Shown here: positions 51,578 through 59,593 of the stretch, piece after piece
Position numbering within the stretch: position 1 is the first letter of the stretch
Layout: the number at the start of each line of letters is the position of its first letter
Assembly (NCBI GenBank): GCA_016188915.1
Contig: JACPGU010000003.1
Span: 83,227-147,226 of the forward strand
Source of the DNA: Candidatus Microgenomates bacterium
GTDB lineage: Bacteria; Patescibacteria; JACPGU01
Length of the DNA stretch: 64,000 nt
Direction: 5' to 3'
Position numbers and translations under genes: made by a program
Notes under the pieces: generated by a model
Told to the model about the DNA's origin: nothing
Seen by the model: only the letters and a program-made list of their open reading frames with translations
Databases searched by the model: none

Positions 51578-52834
51578 ATGAGTTTTCTTGATCGCCTCTT
51601 GGGCTACAATGAGCTAAATCACCACGCTATTGCGCTGGATGTGGGAACGGAGTTTGTCAAAACTTTGGTTTTTCGAGTAGATCAGGGCAAAGCCTATATT
51701 TTGGGTGCCTCGAGAACACGCCAGGAGCTCAAAGATATGCAGGGGGGAGCGATTACTGATATTTCCGGAGTAATCAAAAATTGTCTCAAATCCCTAGAAG
51801 AAGCCTGCGATATGGCCAAAATTACTCCAGATAAAGTAATCATGGGCATTGCCGGTGAATTGGTCAAAGGAGCAACCACAACTATTTCCTATACGAGAAA
51901 AGAGCCGGCTAAAAAAATTGACGCCAAAGAATTAGACAATATTATAAAAAAAGTCCAAGAAAAAGCCTTCGGTCAAATTCATCACCAAATCGCCTGGGAA
52001 ACGGGTAAGGACGATATTGACATTCATCTAGTTAACGCGGCGATTGCCGATGTCAAAATAGACCGCCATCCGGTAAGTAGTCCTATCGGGTTTACGGGTA
52101 AAAATATCGTTGTTTCAGTTTATAATGCCTTTTCGCCAATGATTTATCTGGGAGCTTTGGAGTCGGTGGCCGAAAACCTAGGGCTAAATCTCATCGGTAT
52201 CGCGGCTGAACCTTATGCCGTGGCTAAATCCATGGGATTGTCTCAGGGTCAGGATTTTTCCGCTATTTTCATGGACATTGGTGGCGGGACGACGGATATC
52301 GCGGTTGTTCGTGGTGGCGGTTTGGAGGGGACTAAGATTTTTTCTATCGGCGGGAGAGCTTTTACCAAAAGAATAGCCAGAGAGATGAATACTAATTTTG
52401 CTAAAGCGGAAGAAATGAAACTGGCTTACGCTAATAATGACTTGGCCGAAAAAGAAAAGCAGGCAGTAGGCGAGATACTGCAGGAAGATGTTTCTATTTG
52501 GCTGGAGGGTGTTAAAATGGTCTTAAAAGAATTTGGCGATGAGCAGATGCTGCCTTCTCGAATTTTACTCTGTGGCGGCGGTTCTCTTTTGCCTGAAATA
52601 AAAAAATCTTTAGAAAAATCAGATTGGGCTAAAGATTTAGCCTTCGCTAAAAAAGCCAATATCACTTTTATCAAACCCAAAGATGTGGAAAATGTGATAG
52701 ATCAAACGAAATTATTGGATAGCCCATCGGATATTACGGCTATGGCTTTGGCCAATCTTGCGATAGAATTGGTAGAGGGATTGAGCCCGATGGCAGAAAT
52801 GTTGCGCAAAACAGCGGAAGGCATTACACATTAG
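51578..52834 (+). CDS. FtsA/PilM-like actin-fold ATPase
   Basis: 418 residues. The actin-fold motifs are IALDVGTEFVKTLVF (phosphate 1), IFMDIGGGTTDIAVVRGG (phosphate 2) and ILLCGGGSLLPEIK (adenosine). The region between 85 and 165 fits the 1C/SHS2 subdomain of FtsA. No C-terminal amphipathic membrane helix as clear as in E. coli FtsA is seen. The next gene encodes a single-pass membrane protein, so the pair may link a cytoplasmic actin-like protein to the envelope, for division or for a pilus-type machine. I chose the ATG beginning MSFLDRLLGY; a longer frame has no support. Confidence 0.8.
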   Translation: MSFLDRLLGYNELNHHAIALDVGTEFVKTLVFRVDQGKAYILGASRTRQELKDMQGGAITDISGVIKNCLKSLEEACDMAKITPDKVIMGIAGELVKGATTTISYTRKEPAKKIDAKELDNIIKKVQEKAFGQIHHQIAWETGKDDIDIHLVNAAIADVKIDRHPVSSPIGFTGKNIVVSVYNAFSPMIYLGALESVAENLGLNLIGIAAEPYAVAKSMGLSQGQDFSAIFMDIGGGTTDIAVVRGGGLEGTKIFSIGGRAFTKRIAREMNTNFAKAEEMKLAYANNDLAEKEKQAVGEILQEDVSIWLEGVKMVLKEFGDEQMLPSRILLCGGGSLLPEIKKSLEKSDWAKDLAFAKKANITFIKPKDVENVIDQTKLLDSPSDITAMALANLAIELVEGLSPMAEMLRKTAEGITH

Positions 52835-52842
52835 AAATTTTT

Positions 52843-54450
52843 ATGGAAAAAATACTCTATCTAGAGCCAGATGAAGAAATAACCAGCATTATTGATCGTT
52901 TGAAAAAAGAAGATGAGCCTTCTTTGATCGCGGTGGTGCCACCAGGAGCAGCGCTTTTGTCTAGTAATATCAATTTGCGTCTTTTAAAAGAAAAAAGTGA
53001 ATTTTTGAACAAAAATCTTTCTTTGGTGATGGCCGACAAAACTTTTGAAAAAGTAGCTAATCAAATGGGATTTAGAGTTTATGAAAGTATTACTGATGCT
53101 AAAAAAGATTTGAGCATCAGTACAGAAATAATCGGAGGAGGCGAAGAAGAATTGCCGGCAGGACCGGCAGATAAAGAAGCAACGAAAGAAAACATCACAA
53201 CCTCTTTTGAAGAAGAAAAAGAGATGATTTTTCGTTCTCAAGAAAAAGCTGATATTTTTACTGATGAAGATAGACCGCGCCACAAAAGCTTTAAAAACAA
53301 ACCTAATATCAAACCCAAAACTATTGCCCTGGTCGGTGGAGTGGTCATTATTTTGTGGATTTTGGCGACTTTTTTATTTCCGCAAGCGACAGTCTATCTG
53401 ACAGTTTACTCTCATGAAGAAGAATTACTTTTGCCTTTTCGCGTAGCTACTTCTGCCAAGACGGCAGAGAAAAAAGACCAATTTATTCTTCCGGCCGTCT
53501 GGGAGGACACGGAGAAAATTACCAGCATAGAATTTACTTCAACTGGCGAAAAAAATATGGGCGACAAAGCACACGGAACTTTAAATATCTATAATCGCTC
53601 TGGACGAATTTATTCTTTTCCAGCCGGTACGGAATTCATCTCTCAAGAAAAGATTTTTACAAATAAAGAGACGGTGACGGTGCCGGGGGCCCTGGTTTCA
53701 GATTTTGGCGAATTGGTGCCAGGCAAGGCCTCTTTTGAAGCGGAGGCCAAAGAAGGAGGCTCGTCTTACAATATAAAATCTGGCCGTTTTTCCATCCCCT
53801 TGATCAAGGATGTAGCGGTTTTAGTTTATGGTATGAGCGAAGAGCCGATGACGGGCGGCAATGATCGGCCGGCCAAGGTAGTGACAGCGCAAGATTTAAT
53901 TGATGCTACCGAAAAAGCCCAAGAAGAAGCCAAAAGGGCGATTGAAGAAGAATTCGGCATCAAGGGCGATAAAATTTTCGTCAAAGGTTTGGCCAAAACT
54001 GAGACATTGTCTTCTGATAGCAGTAAAAAAGAAAATGAAGAAGCCGAAAAATTCACCGTCAATGTGAAATCCAAATTTTCTTTTTTAGTTTTTACAAAAT
54101 CTGATTTTGAAAAAATGTTTGAAGAAAGTCTAGGTGTTTTGCTCTCTACCCAAGAAAAATTAATTGGTACGGGATATCGCTCTGTTTCCTGGGAAGTAAT
54201 AAAATTTGATGAGAATAAAAAAGAAGCGCAAATTAGCGCCAAAGTGACGGCTGTTATAGGAGCGGCTATTAATGAAGATTTCATTAGTGACAAAGTGGCG
54301 GGGCTAGACATTCCGGAGATGCGGCAAGTATTTTCCGACTATCCCGACGTAGAGGTGACCGGCACAAGATTTTTTCCACCCTTTACCGTTCGTTCTATCC
54401 CCGTTAACGAAAAAGCAGTCAAGGTAAAAATTAAATATGTAGAAAAATAG
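52843..54450 (+). CDS. Single-pass membrane protein with a large extracytoplasmic beta domain
   Basis: 535 residues. The cytoplasmic part (about 1-155) resembles a small alpha/beta domain (LIAVVPPGAALLSSNINLRL) and then becomes acidic. A basic patch precedes the one membrane segment (about 163-182). The outer part includes GTLNIYNRSGRIYSFPAGTE and FTNKETVTVPGA, a pattern like baseplate-J proteins, then a charged helix (about 345-370) and a C-terminal beta domain. It is eight bases from the FtsA-like gene and one base from ruvX, so cotranscribed. It may be the envelope partner of the actin-like ATPase. The baseplate-J likeness is tentative. Confidence 0.7.
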   Translation: MEKILYLEPDEEITSIIDRLKKEDEPSLIAVVPPGAALLSSNINLRLLKEKSEFLNKNLSLVMADKTFEKVANQMGFRVYESITDAKKDLSISTEIIGGGEEELPAGPADKEATKENITTSFEEEKEMIFRSQEKADIFTDEDRPRHKSFKNKPNIKPKTIALVGGVVIILWILATFLFPQATVYLTVYSHEEELLLPFRVATSAKTAEKKDQFILPAVWEDTEKITSIEFTSTGEKNMGDKAHGTLNIYNRSGRIYSFPAGTEFISQEKIFTNKETVTVPGALVSDFGELVPGKASFEAEAKEGGSSYNIKSGRFSIPLIKDVAVLVYGMSEEPMTGGNDRPAKVVTAQDLIDATEKAQEEAKRAIEEEFGIKGDKIFVKGLAKTETLSSDSSKKENEEAEKFTVNVKSKFSFLVFTKSDFEKMFEESLGVLLSTQEKLIGTGYRSVSWEVIKFDENKKEAQISAKVTAVIGAAINEDFISDKVAGLDIPEMRQVFSDYPDVEVTGTRFFPPFTVRSIPVNEKAVKVKIKYVEK

Positions 54451-54451
54451 C

Positions 54452-54868
54452 ATGAAACTTTTGGGTATTGATTACGGGGAAAAAAGAATAGGCCTAGCCA
54501 TCAGTGATGATCTAGGCCTTTTGGCGCATGAAAGGGCAGTTTTGGATGGACTGGACAATGATAAAATAATAGAATATTTGCGGAAAATGATTGAAGAAGA
54601 GGGGATTGATATGATAGTTTTGGGACTGCCCATCAATACTGCCGGAGAAGAGACAGAAAAAACTCAAGAAGTGCGTGATTTTGCTTCTATGCTGGAAAAT
54701 TGTCTAGGCTGCGAAGTAGCTTTTGAAGATGAGCGTTTTACGACGGTTCAGGTGGATAGAATATTAAAAGAAATGGATATCAGTCAGAAAAGGGCGCGGG
54801 GGATCAAAGATATGATTGCCGCCAAAATTATTTTGCAGGGATACATGGACAGAATCAAAAAAGAATAA
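54452..54868 (+). CDS. ruvX: Putative pre-16S rRNA nuclease / Holliday junction resolvase RuvX (YqgF)
   Basis: 138 residues, the family length. The RNase H-like fold starts LGIDYGEKRIGLAIS, has a central IVLGLPINTAGEE with EKTQEVRDFA, and ends with FEDERFTTVQVDRIL and KDMIAAKIILQGYMD. The acidic residues of the active site (D7, E107-region DER, D131-region) appear to be present. YqgF trims the 5' end of 16S rRNA and was proposed to act on DNA junctions. Its location next to mltG and the FtsA-like gene is common in this lineage by my recollection. Confidence 0.93.
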   Translation: MKLLGIDYGEKRIGLAISDDLGLLAHERAVLDGLDNDKIIEYLRKMIEEEGIDMIVLGLPINTAGEETEKTQEVRDFASMLENCLGCEVAFEDERFTTVQVDRILKEMDISQKRARGIKDMIAAKIILQGYMDRIKKE

Positions 54869-54884
54869 TTGAATTTGTAAAATT

Positions 54885-55907
54885 ATGATTGTCAAAAAGA
54901 AAAATCAATTTCGGATAGCCATTATTGCCGTTATTTTTTTTATCGGATTTTCTTGGTATTCCAAGGCTTCTTTGGAAAGAGCAGTTTTGATCCCTTATGC
55001 AAAAGAAGGAACAGCTCAAAATTTTTCTGTCCAGGCTGGACAAAATATCAAGATAGTTTCTGCCAATCTAGAAAAGGCAGGATTGATTAAGAGCGCTTCA
55101 ACCCTTTCACGCTATGCGAAAAAAATAAAAGCGGATACCAAGATAAAAGTCGGCGAATATAGTTTTTCTCCTTCTATGACCCCAAAAAGTATTTTGAGCG
55201 CGCTGGTGGCCGGTGACAGAGAAGAGGTATGGATTACTATCCCTGAAGGTTGGCGGATAGACCAGATCGCCAGTTATCTAGAAAAAGAAGGCTTGGTTAA
55301 AGCGCGCGATTTTGAAAATATCGCCAAAGTCAAAAATTTTTCTGACTATCCTTTTCTTTATGGTCTTTCTGGCAACGCGACTCTTGAGGGTTATCTTTTT
55401 CCTGATACGTATCGCATTTTTGCCGATGCCGATATTTCTGATATTATCAAAGTAATGTTGGACAATTTTGGCAACAAAGTGACCACCGATATGATTGACA
55501 AAGCCGGCAGGATTGGGCTTACTTTGCATGAATTTGTTACTTTGGCTTCTATCGTAGATAAGGAGTCAGCCCATTCAGCTGACACTGACAAAATAGCCAG
55601 TGTTTATTACAATCGCTTAAATCAAAAAATGCCCTTGCAGTCTGATGCCACCATCACCTATATTACTCGTCGTCCAGACGCTAGGCCGACATTTGATGAG
55701 ACCAGGGAGAAATCTCCTTACAATACCTACCTCAACTCTGGACTACCTCCCGGTCCAGTAGGCAACCCTGGGTTGGCCGCCCTAAGCGCCACTCTTAACC
55801 CGGCTGAAACAAATTATCTTTTCTTTGTCTCGCGTGATGGTAGGGCTTATTTTGCCACAACCTACGAGGAGCATCTTTTGAATATTAATAAATATTTGGG
55901 CGGATAA
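54885..55907 (+). CDS. mltG: Endolytic murein transglycosylase MltG
   Basis: 340 residues. One membrane helix (about 10-28), a LysM-like middle, then the YceG catalytic domain: EGYLFPDTYRI, ASIVDKES and YNTYLNSGLPPGPVGNPG. It cuts nascent glycan strands outside the membrane. The conserved IVEKE segment reads IVDKE here (D225, E227). If the first acidic residue is the catalytic Glu this is a conservative change; the second Glu is kept. The gene follows ruvX by 16 bases. Confidence 0.93.
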   Translation: MIVKKKNQFRIAIIAVIFFIGFSWYSKASLERAVLIPYAKEGTAQNFSVQAGQNIKIVSANLEKAGLIKSASTLSRYAKKIKADTKIKVGEYSFSPSMTPKSILSALVAGDREEVWITIPEGWRIDQIASYLEKEGLVKARDFENIAKVKNFSDYPFLYGLSGNATLEGYLFPDTYRIFADADISDIIKVMLDNFGNKVTTDMIDKAGRIGLTLHEFVTLASIVDKESAHSADTDKIASVYYNRLNQKMPLQSDATITYITRRPDARPTFDETREKSPYNTYLNSGLPPGPVGNPGLAALSATLNPAETNYLFFVSRDGRAYFATTYEEHLLNINKYLGG

Positions 55908-55925
55908 AGAACCGAAATATTATTA

Positions 55926-55953
55926 TTGACAGATATTTTATATTTGATATATT
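55926..55953 (+). promoter_or_regulatory. greA promoter
   Basis: TTGACA, 16-base spacer, TATATT, 31 bases before the greA start. Confidence 0.7.
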
Positions 55954-55984
55954 AGTCCGATATTGAAAATTATCCCCAAATATT

Positions 55985-56446
55985 ATGGGCAGAGAAGTCT
56001 ATCTAACTTCAGAAAAACTGGAAGCCTTCAAGGGAGAGCTTGAAATGCTCAAAAAAGAGCGTCGTCCGGCAGTAGTGGCGCGGATTAAAGAGGCGCGGGC
56101 GATGGGAGATCTGTCGGAAAATTCAGAATATCATTCAGCTCGCGAAGAACAAGCTCATGTCGAGGGGCGGATTGAGGAACTGGAGTATATGATAAAAAAC
56201 GCCAAATTAATCAAAGAAGGCAAAGTCTCTTCGTCTATTGGCATTGGCTCAAAAATAATCTGTAGCGTGGAAGGAGAAAAAGCTGATTTTGCTATCGTTG
56301 GTTCGGCCGAAGTAGATATTGCCAATGGTAAAATTTCTAACGAATCGCCAATCGGTAAGGCTCTTATGGGCAGAAAAAAAGGTGACAAAATCTCTGTTAC
56401 CACTCCAGACGGGGTAATAGAATACAAGATTTTGGAAGTAAAATAA
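55985..56446 (+). CDS. greA: Transcription elongation factor GreA
   Basis: 153 residues, the usual length. The N-terminal coiled coil (about 8-75) contains LEMLKKERRPAVVARIKEA, ARAMGDLSENSEYHSAREEQ with the acidic tip, and VEGRIEELEYM. The C-terminal FKBP-like part ends with ISNESPIGKALMGRKKGDK and ISVTTPDGVIEYKILEV. It rescues backtracked RNA polymerase by stimulating transcript cleavage. It has its own promoter and terminator. Confidence 0.96.
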   Translation: MGREVYLTSEKLEAFKGELEMLKKERRPAVVARIKEARAMGDLSENSEYHSAREEQAHVEGRIEELEYMIKNAKLIKEGKVSSSIGIGSKIICSVEGEKADFAIVGSAEVDIANGKISNESPIGKALMGRKKGDKISVTTPDGVIEYKILEVK

Positions 56447-56489
56447 GCGTGCTAATCATACAAATCTAAAAACGAATAAAACGAATCAT

Positions 56490-56515
56490 AAAAGCAGAGT
56501 AGAAACTCTGCTTTT
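56490..56515 (+). terminator. greA terminator
   Basis: AAAAGCAGAGT-AGAA-ACTCTGCTTTT, 11-bp stem, immediately upstream of the ligA -10 box. Confidence 0.85.
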
Positions 56516-56519
56516 ATGA

Positions 56520-56525
56520 TATAAT
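56520..56525 (+). promoter_or_regulatory. -10 box of ligA, leaderless arrangement
   Basis: TATAAT, then six bases, then the ligA ATG. No clear -35 is visible because the greA terminator occupies that place. Confidence 0.45.
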
Positions 56526-56531
56526 AGGCAT

Positions 56532-58463
56532 ATGGAAAAGAGCAAAATTGAGGAAAAAATAAAAAAACTACGACGCGAGATAGAGAAACATAATTACCTC
56601 TATTATGCTTTGGATGCGCCGAAGATTTCGGATAGGGAATACGATCTTCTCCTGCGTGAATTAGAAAAGCTGGAAGCGGAAAATCCAGAGTTTTTCGATC
56701 CTAATTCGCCGACGCAGAGGGTGGGCGCGAAGCTATCCAAAAAATTTGAATCGGTCAAACACTCTGTCCCAATGCTATCTCTAGCCAACGCCATGGATTT
56801 TGCTGAACTTGCCGAATGGGACGAGAGAGTCCGCAAGGGTTTAGGTGTGGCCGAAGTAGAGTATTGTTGTGAATATAAATTTGACGGGTCGTCGGTAACA
56901 TTGAATTATCAAGACGGAGCCTTTGACCAGGGAGCCACAAGGGGGGATGGGTTAAACGGAGAGAATGTGACGAGCAATTTGCGGACTATCAAAACCATTC
57001 CTTTGACGCTGTCTCTGTTCCACGAAGGCGATCTCGAAGGAGAGACCTTCGTAGTCACGAAGGTCTCTCCTTCGAGAGATTCGGGAGCTCTTACTATCCG
57101 TGGCGAGGTGGTCATGCCGAAAAAATCTTTCGAGGAGATTAACGCGCGAGCAAAAAAAGAAGGTACGAAAATCTTTGCCAATCCCAGGAACGCCGCGGCC
57201 GGCAGTCTCCGCCAGCTGGATCCGAAAATCACTGCTAGTCGCCAACTAGAATTTTTTGCTTATTCTGTCTATGGAGACAAAGGCCTCAAAACCCAGAAGC
57301 GCGAAAAAATACCTTTTGAAATAGATGGTGTGGTAGTCAAAGTAAATAGTTTTCAAGAGCAGGAGAAGCTCGGTTTTGTTTCTCGTTCTCCGCGCTGGGC
57401 TATCGCTTTCAAATTTTCTGCCGAAGAAGTAGAAACGGTCGTAGAAGATATCGAGGTGCAGGTAGGACGCAAGGGAACTTTGACACCGGTAGCGCACTTA
57501 ACTCCGGTGAAAGTGGCGGGTTCCACCGTTTCTCGCGCTACTCTGCATAATAAAGAAGAAATTAAGCGCAAAGATATTCGGATCGGTGATCATGTTTTGA
57601 TTCGCAAAGCAGGGGAAGTGATCCCTGAAGTGGTAAAAAGTTTATCGAAAAAAAGAATCGGCAAAGAAAGAAAATTTGTCATGCCGGAAAATTGTCCAGT
57701 CTGTGGCACGAAGGTTGTCTCTGACGAAAGGGGGATTATCGTCAAATGCCCGAACAAAAATTGCTACGCCCAACACGAGCAAAATATTCGCCACTTTGTT
57801 TCGCGTACGGCTTTTGACATTGAGCATATCGGCCCGGCTATAATTTCTCAACTTTTAGATAACAAGTTGATTGAAGATTCGGCCGATCTTTTCACTCTGG
57901 AAAAAGGCGACTTGGAGCAATTGGACAGAATGGCGGAAAAATCAGCGCAAAACGTTATCGATTCGGTTAAACTTCGCAAACAGACCACGCTTCCACGCTT
58001 CATCTACGCTCTCGGTATCACCCATGTCGGCGAACAGACGGCGCAAGATTTAGCCGATAGTTATGGAACGCTGGACAAATTAAAAAAAGCCGATTTGGTC
58101 GAACTGGAAGATCTCTTTGGTGTAGGAGAAAAGGTGGCCAAAAGTGTCTATGATTATTTTCGCGATGAGAAGAATAGACATTTTTTGGAAAAATTGTCCA
58201 AGGTTGGCGTGACTATTGCTTCCGAAAAAAAGAGTCGAGAGTTGGAGGGTAAATCTTTCGTTATCACGGGAACGCTTTTCAAATTTTCTCGCGAAGTAGC
58301 AGAGGAAGAGATTCGCAAAAAAGGTGGTAGAGCCGGTTCTTCTGTCTCCGAGAACACCACCTATCTTGTCGCTGGTGAGAACCCGGGCTCGAAGCTTGCC
58401 AAGGCGAAGAAACTGGGGGTAAAGATAATAGATGAAAGTAAGCTTATTGAACTACTGGGATAG
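56532..58463 (+). CDS. ligA: NAD-dependent DNA ligase LigA
   Basis: 643 residues. The Ia domain is EKHNYLYYALDAPKISDREYD. The adenylated Lys is K116 in EYKFDGSSVTLNY, with ATRGDGLNGENVT after it. The OB fold, four-Cys zinc site (CPVCGTKVV and CPNKNC), helix-hairpin-helix repeats and a C-terminal BRCT domain (SRELEGKSFVITGTLFKFSR) are all in order. A 46-bp hairpin encodes about 15 extra residues (near 167-183) in the adenylation domain, just before the strand LTIRGEVVMPKKSFEEIN. A separate ghost of the 3' end lies after the gene. It is essential for sealing Okazaki fragments, so the insertion must be tolerated. Confidence 0.96.
   Translation: MEKSKIEEKIKKLRREIEKHNYLYYALDAPKISDREYDLLLRELEKLEAENPEFFDPNSPTQRVGAKLSKKFESVKHSVPMLSLANAMDFAELAEWDERVRKGLGVAEVEYCCEYKFDGSSVTLNYQDGAFDQGATRGDGLNGENVTSNLRTIKTIPLTLSLFHEGDLEGETFVVTKVSPSRDSGALTIRGEVVMPKKSFEEINARAKKEGTKIFANPRNAAAGSLRQLDPKITASRQLEFFAYSVYGDKGLKTQKREKIPFEIDGVVVKVNSFQEQEKLGFVSRSPRWAIAFKFSAEEVETVVEDIEVQVGRKGTLTPVAHLTPVKVAGSTVSRATLHNKEEIKRKDIRIGDHVLIRKAGEVIPEVVKSLSKKRIGKERKFVMPENCPVCGTKVVSDERGIIVKCPNKNCYAQHEQNIRHFVSRTAFDIEHIGPAIISQLLDNKLIEDSADLFTLEKGDLEQLDRMAEKSAQNVIDSVKLRKQTTLPRFIYALGITHVGEQTAQDLADSYGTLDKLKKADLVELEDLFGVGEKVAKSVYDYFRDEKNRHFLEKLSKVGVTIASEKKSRELEGKSFVITGTLFKFSREVAEEEIRKKGGRAGSSVSENTTYLVAGENPGSKLAKAKKLGVKIIDESKLIELLG
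57032..57077. repeat. 46-bp hairpin inserted in frame in ligA
   Basis: Perfect 21-bp arms (TCTCGAAGGAGAGACCTTCGT and its complement) with a four-base loop. Each arm is itself a small CGAAGG...CCTTCG palindrome of the type found around the RAYT gene, so this is a REP pair in inverted orientation. Confidence 0.95.
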
Positions 58464-58535
58464 CCCTCCTGCGCTTAACCTCGCCTCGGAATAGGTGATT
58501 ATTCCTCTCCTCGGCATAGGTTGCGCTTCGGAGGG
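58464..58535. repeat. Long imperfect inverted repeat after ligA
   Basis: Pairs CCCTCC with GGAGGG, AACCT with AGGTT and GGAAT with ATTCC. It begins directly at the ligA stop codon. Confidence 0.55.
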
Positions 58536-58565
58536 TCGCACAAGACTATGTATATGAATTAAGGT

Positions 58566-58625
58566 GTGCGAAAATTGGGGGTGAAGATAATTGCCGAAAA
58601 GGAGTTTTTGAAAATACTGGAGTAA
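58566..58625 (+). pseudogene. Remnant of a second ligA 3' end (BRCT tail)
   Basis: Nineteen codons and a stop reading VRKLGVKIIAEKEFLKILE, matching the true LigA end KKLGVKIIDESKLIELLG in the same register up to the stop. There is no start or upstream coding sequence. It looks like the original or a duplicated gene end, displaced when the inverted repeat arrived. Confidence 0.6.
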
Positions 58626-58636
58626 TACAACAATAC

Positions 58637-59398
58637 TTATTCTTCTCCGAATTTCCAGAGATTATTAAACAGATTTAAGTACCCCTGCACAAGCGCGGGG
58701 TTTTTTATTCTGATGGCAGTAACGGGGGAGTCTTCGTTGGAATAAATAACATTGAGCACTGTTTTTGCTTCAGGATAGATGTGAATTCCCGAAGGATTTT
58801 CTATATTCGAAGGCAGATAGCGAATCTGGTAGATGGGTATTTCTCTAACCAGTTTTTCTAGCGCTTTCTTTTGATGTTCGTAAGACAACATCTTTATTTT
58901 GATCTTTTGGCTCAGCGCCACTTTGTGGTATTTGTGGCCGATAGGATTCATCGTTATGTCCATGAAGGTCGCGCCTCCTGTGCCAAGCACATATTTGGTG
59001 CTACCGACAGGCATTTGTTTGATAATGCCGGTTAGTAAATCCAAATATTCTTCATTGCCCTGGTGAATGGATATTTCTTGGATGTCTTGTTGGTGTATTC
59101 TTTCTAGTTCTTTGGCGGCACGATCGGCTAAATCTGCTTTTCTGCCATATTCTTGACGAAGATTATCGGGGGAAATAGCGGAAAATATTTTTCTGCCACG
59201 AACTATCTTTTCGGCAACTAGCTTGCGTGAAATCAGATGATCTAACGATGTGTAAACTATATTGCGATGCAATTTAGTTTCTTTGATCAAGGGACCAGCA
59301 TTGCAGGGACCATGCTGAAAGAGCGCAATATAAGTAGCTGCGTCGTAAGCGGAAAAGTCCAAGGATTCTAAGGTTTTTTGAATCTCTTTATGAATCAT
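58637..59398 (-). CDS. TrmB-family transcriptional regulator
   Basis: 253 residues. The N-terminal winged helix (about 1-80) reads LDFSAYDAATYIALFQHGPC, IVYTSLDHLISRKLVAEKI and GRKIFSAISP, the TrmB pattern. A short coiled coil (about 85-105) and a sugar-sensor-like C-terminal domain follow. I chose the ATG that aligns with family starts; a longer frame reads through the promoter. The -10 box TATAAT lies six bases from the ATG, suggesting a leaderless mRNA. It is divergent from the TrpB2-like operon and probably controls it and itself. The ligand is unknown. Confidence 0.85.
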   Translation of the reverse strand: MIHKEIQKTLESLDFSAYDAATYIALFQHGPCNAGPLIKETKLHRNIVYTSLDHLISRKLVAEKIVRGRKIFSAISPDNLRQEYGRKADLADRAAKELERIHQQDIQEISIHQGNEEYLDLLTGIIKQMPVGSTKYVLGTGGATFMDITMNPIGHKYHKVALSQKIKIKMLSYEHQKKALEKLVREIPIYQIRYLPSNIENPSGIHIYPEAKTVLNVIYSNEDSPVTAIRIKNPALVQGYLNLFNNLWKFGEE

Positions 59399-59431
59399 AG
59401 CTACATTATATAAAAGAAAGAGAATAGAATA

Positions 59432-59463
59432 CCATACTTTTTTATCATCGTTGACAAGTATGG
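59432..59463. promoter_or_regulatory. Candidate operator of the TrmB-like regulator
   Basis: Inverted repeat CCATACTT / AAGTATGG with 16 bases between the arms, in the divergent promoter region. The right arm overlaps a TTGACA. Confidence 0.5.
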
Positions 59464-59522
59464 CTATTAGCATGGTAATATTGTAGTATAAAGAGGGTAT
59501 TTACGATTGTCAAAGAAAAAGG

Positions 59523-59551
59523 TTGACAAATATATAATATTATGCTATAAT
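59523..59551 (+). promoter_or_regulatory. Consensus promoter of the TrpB2-like operon
   Basis: TTGACA, 17-base spacer, TATAAT, with TGC before the -10: a perfect sigma-70 consensus, 42 bases before the start codon. Such a strong promoter fits control by a repressor. Confidence 0.85.
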
Positions 59552-59593
59552 GCTCATACAAAGTCAATATTAGTCAATCTGAAATATAGCTAT

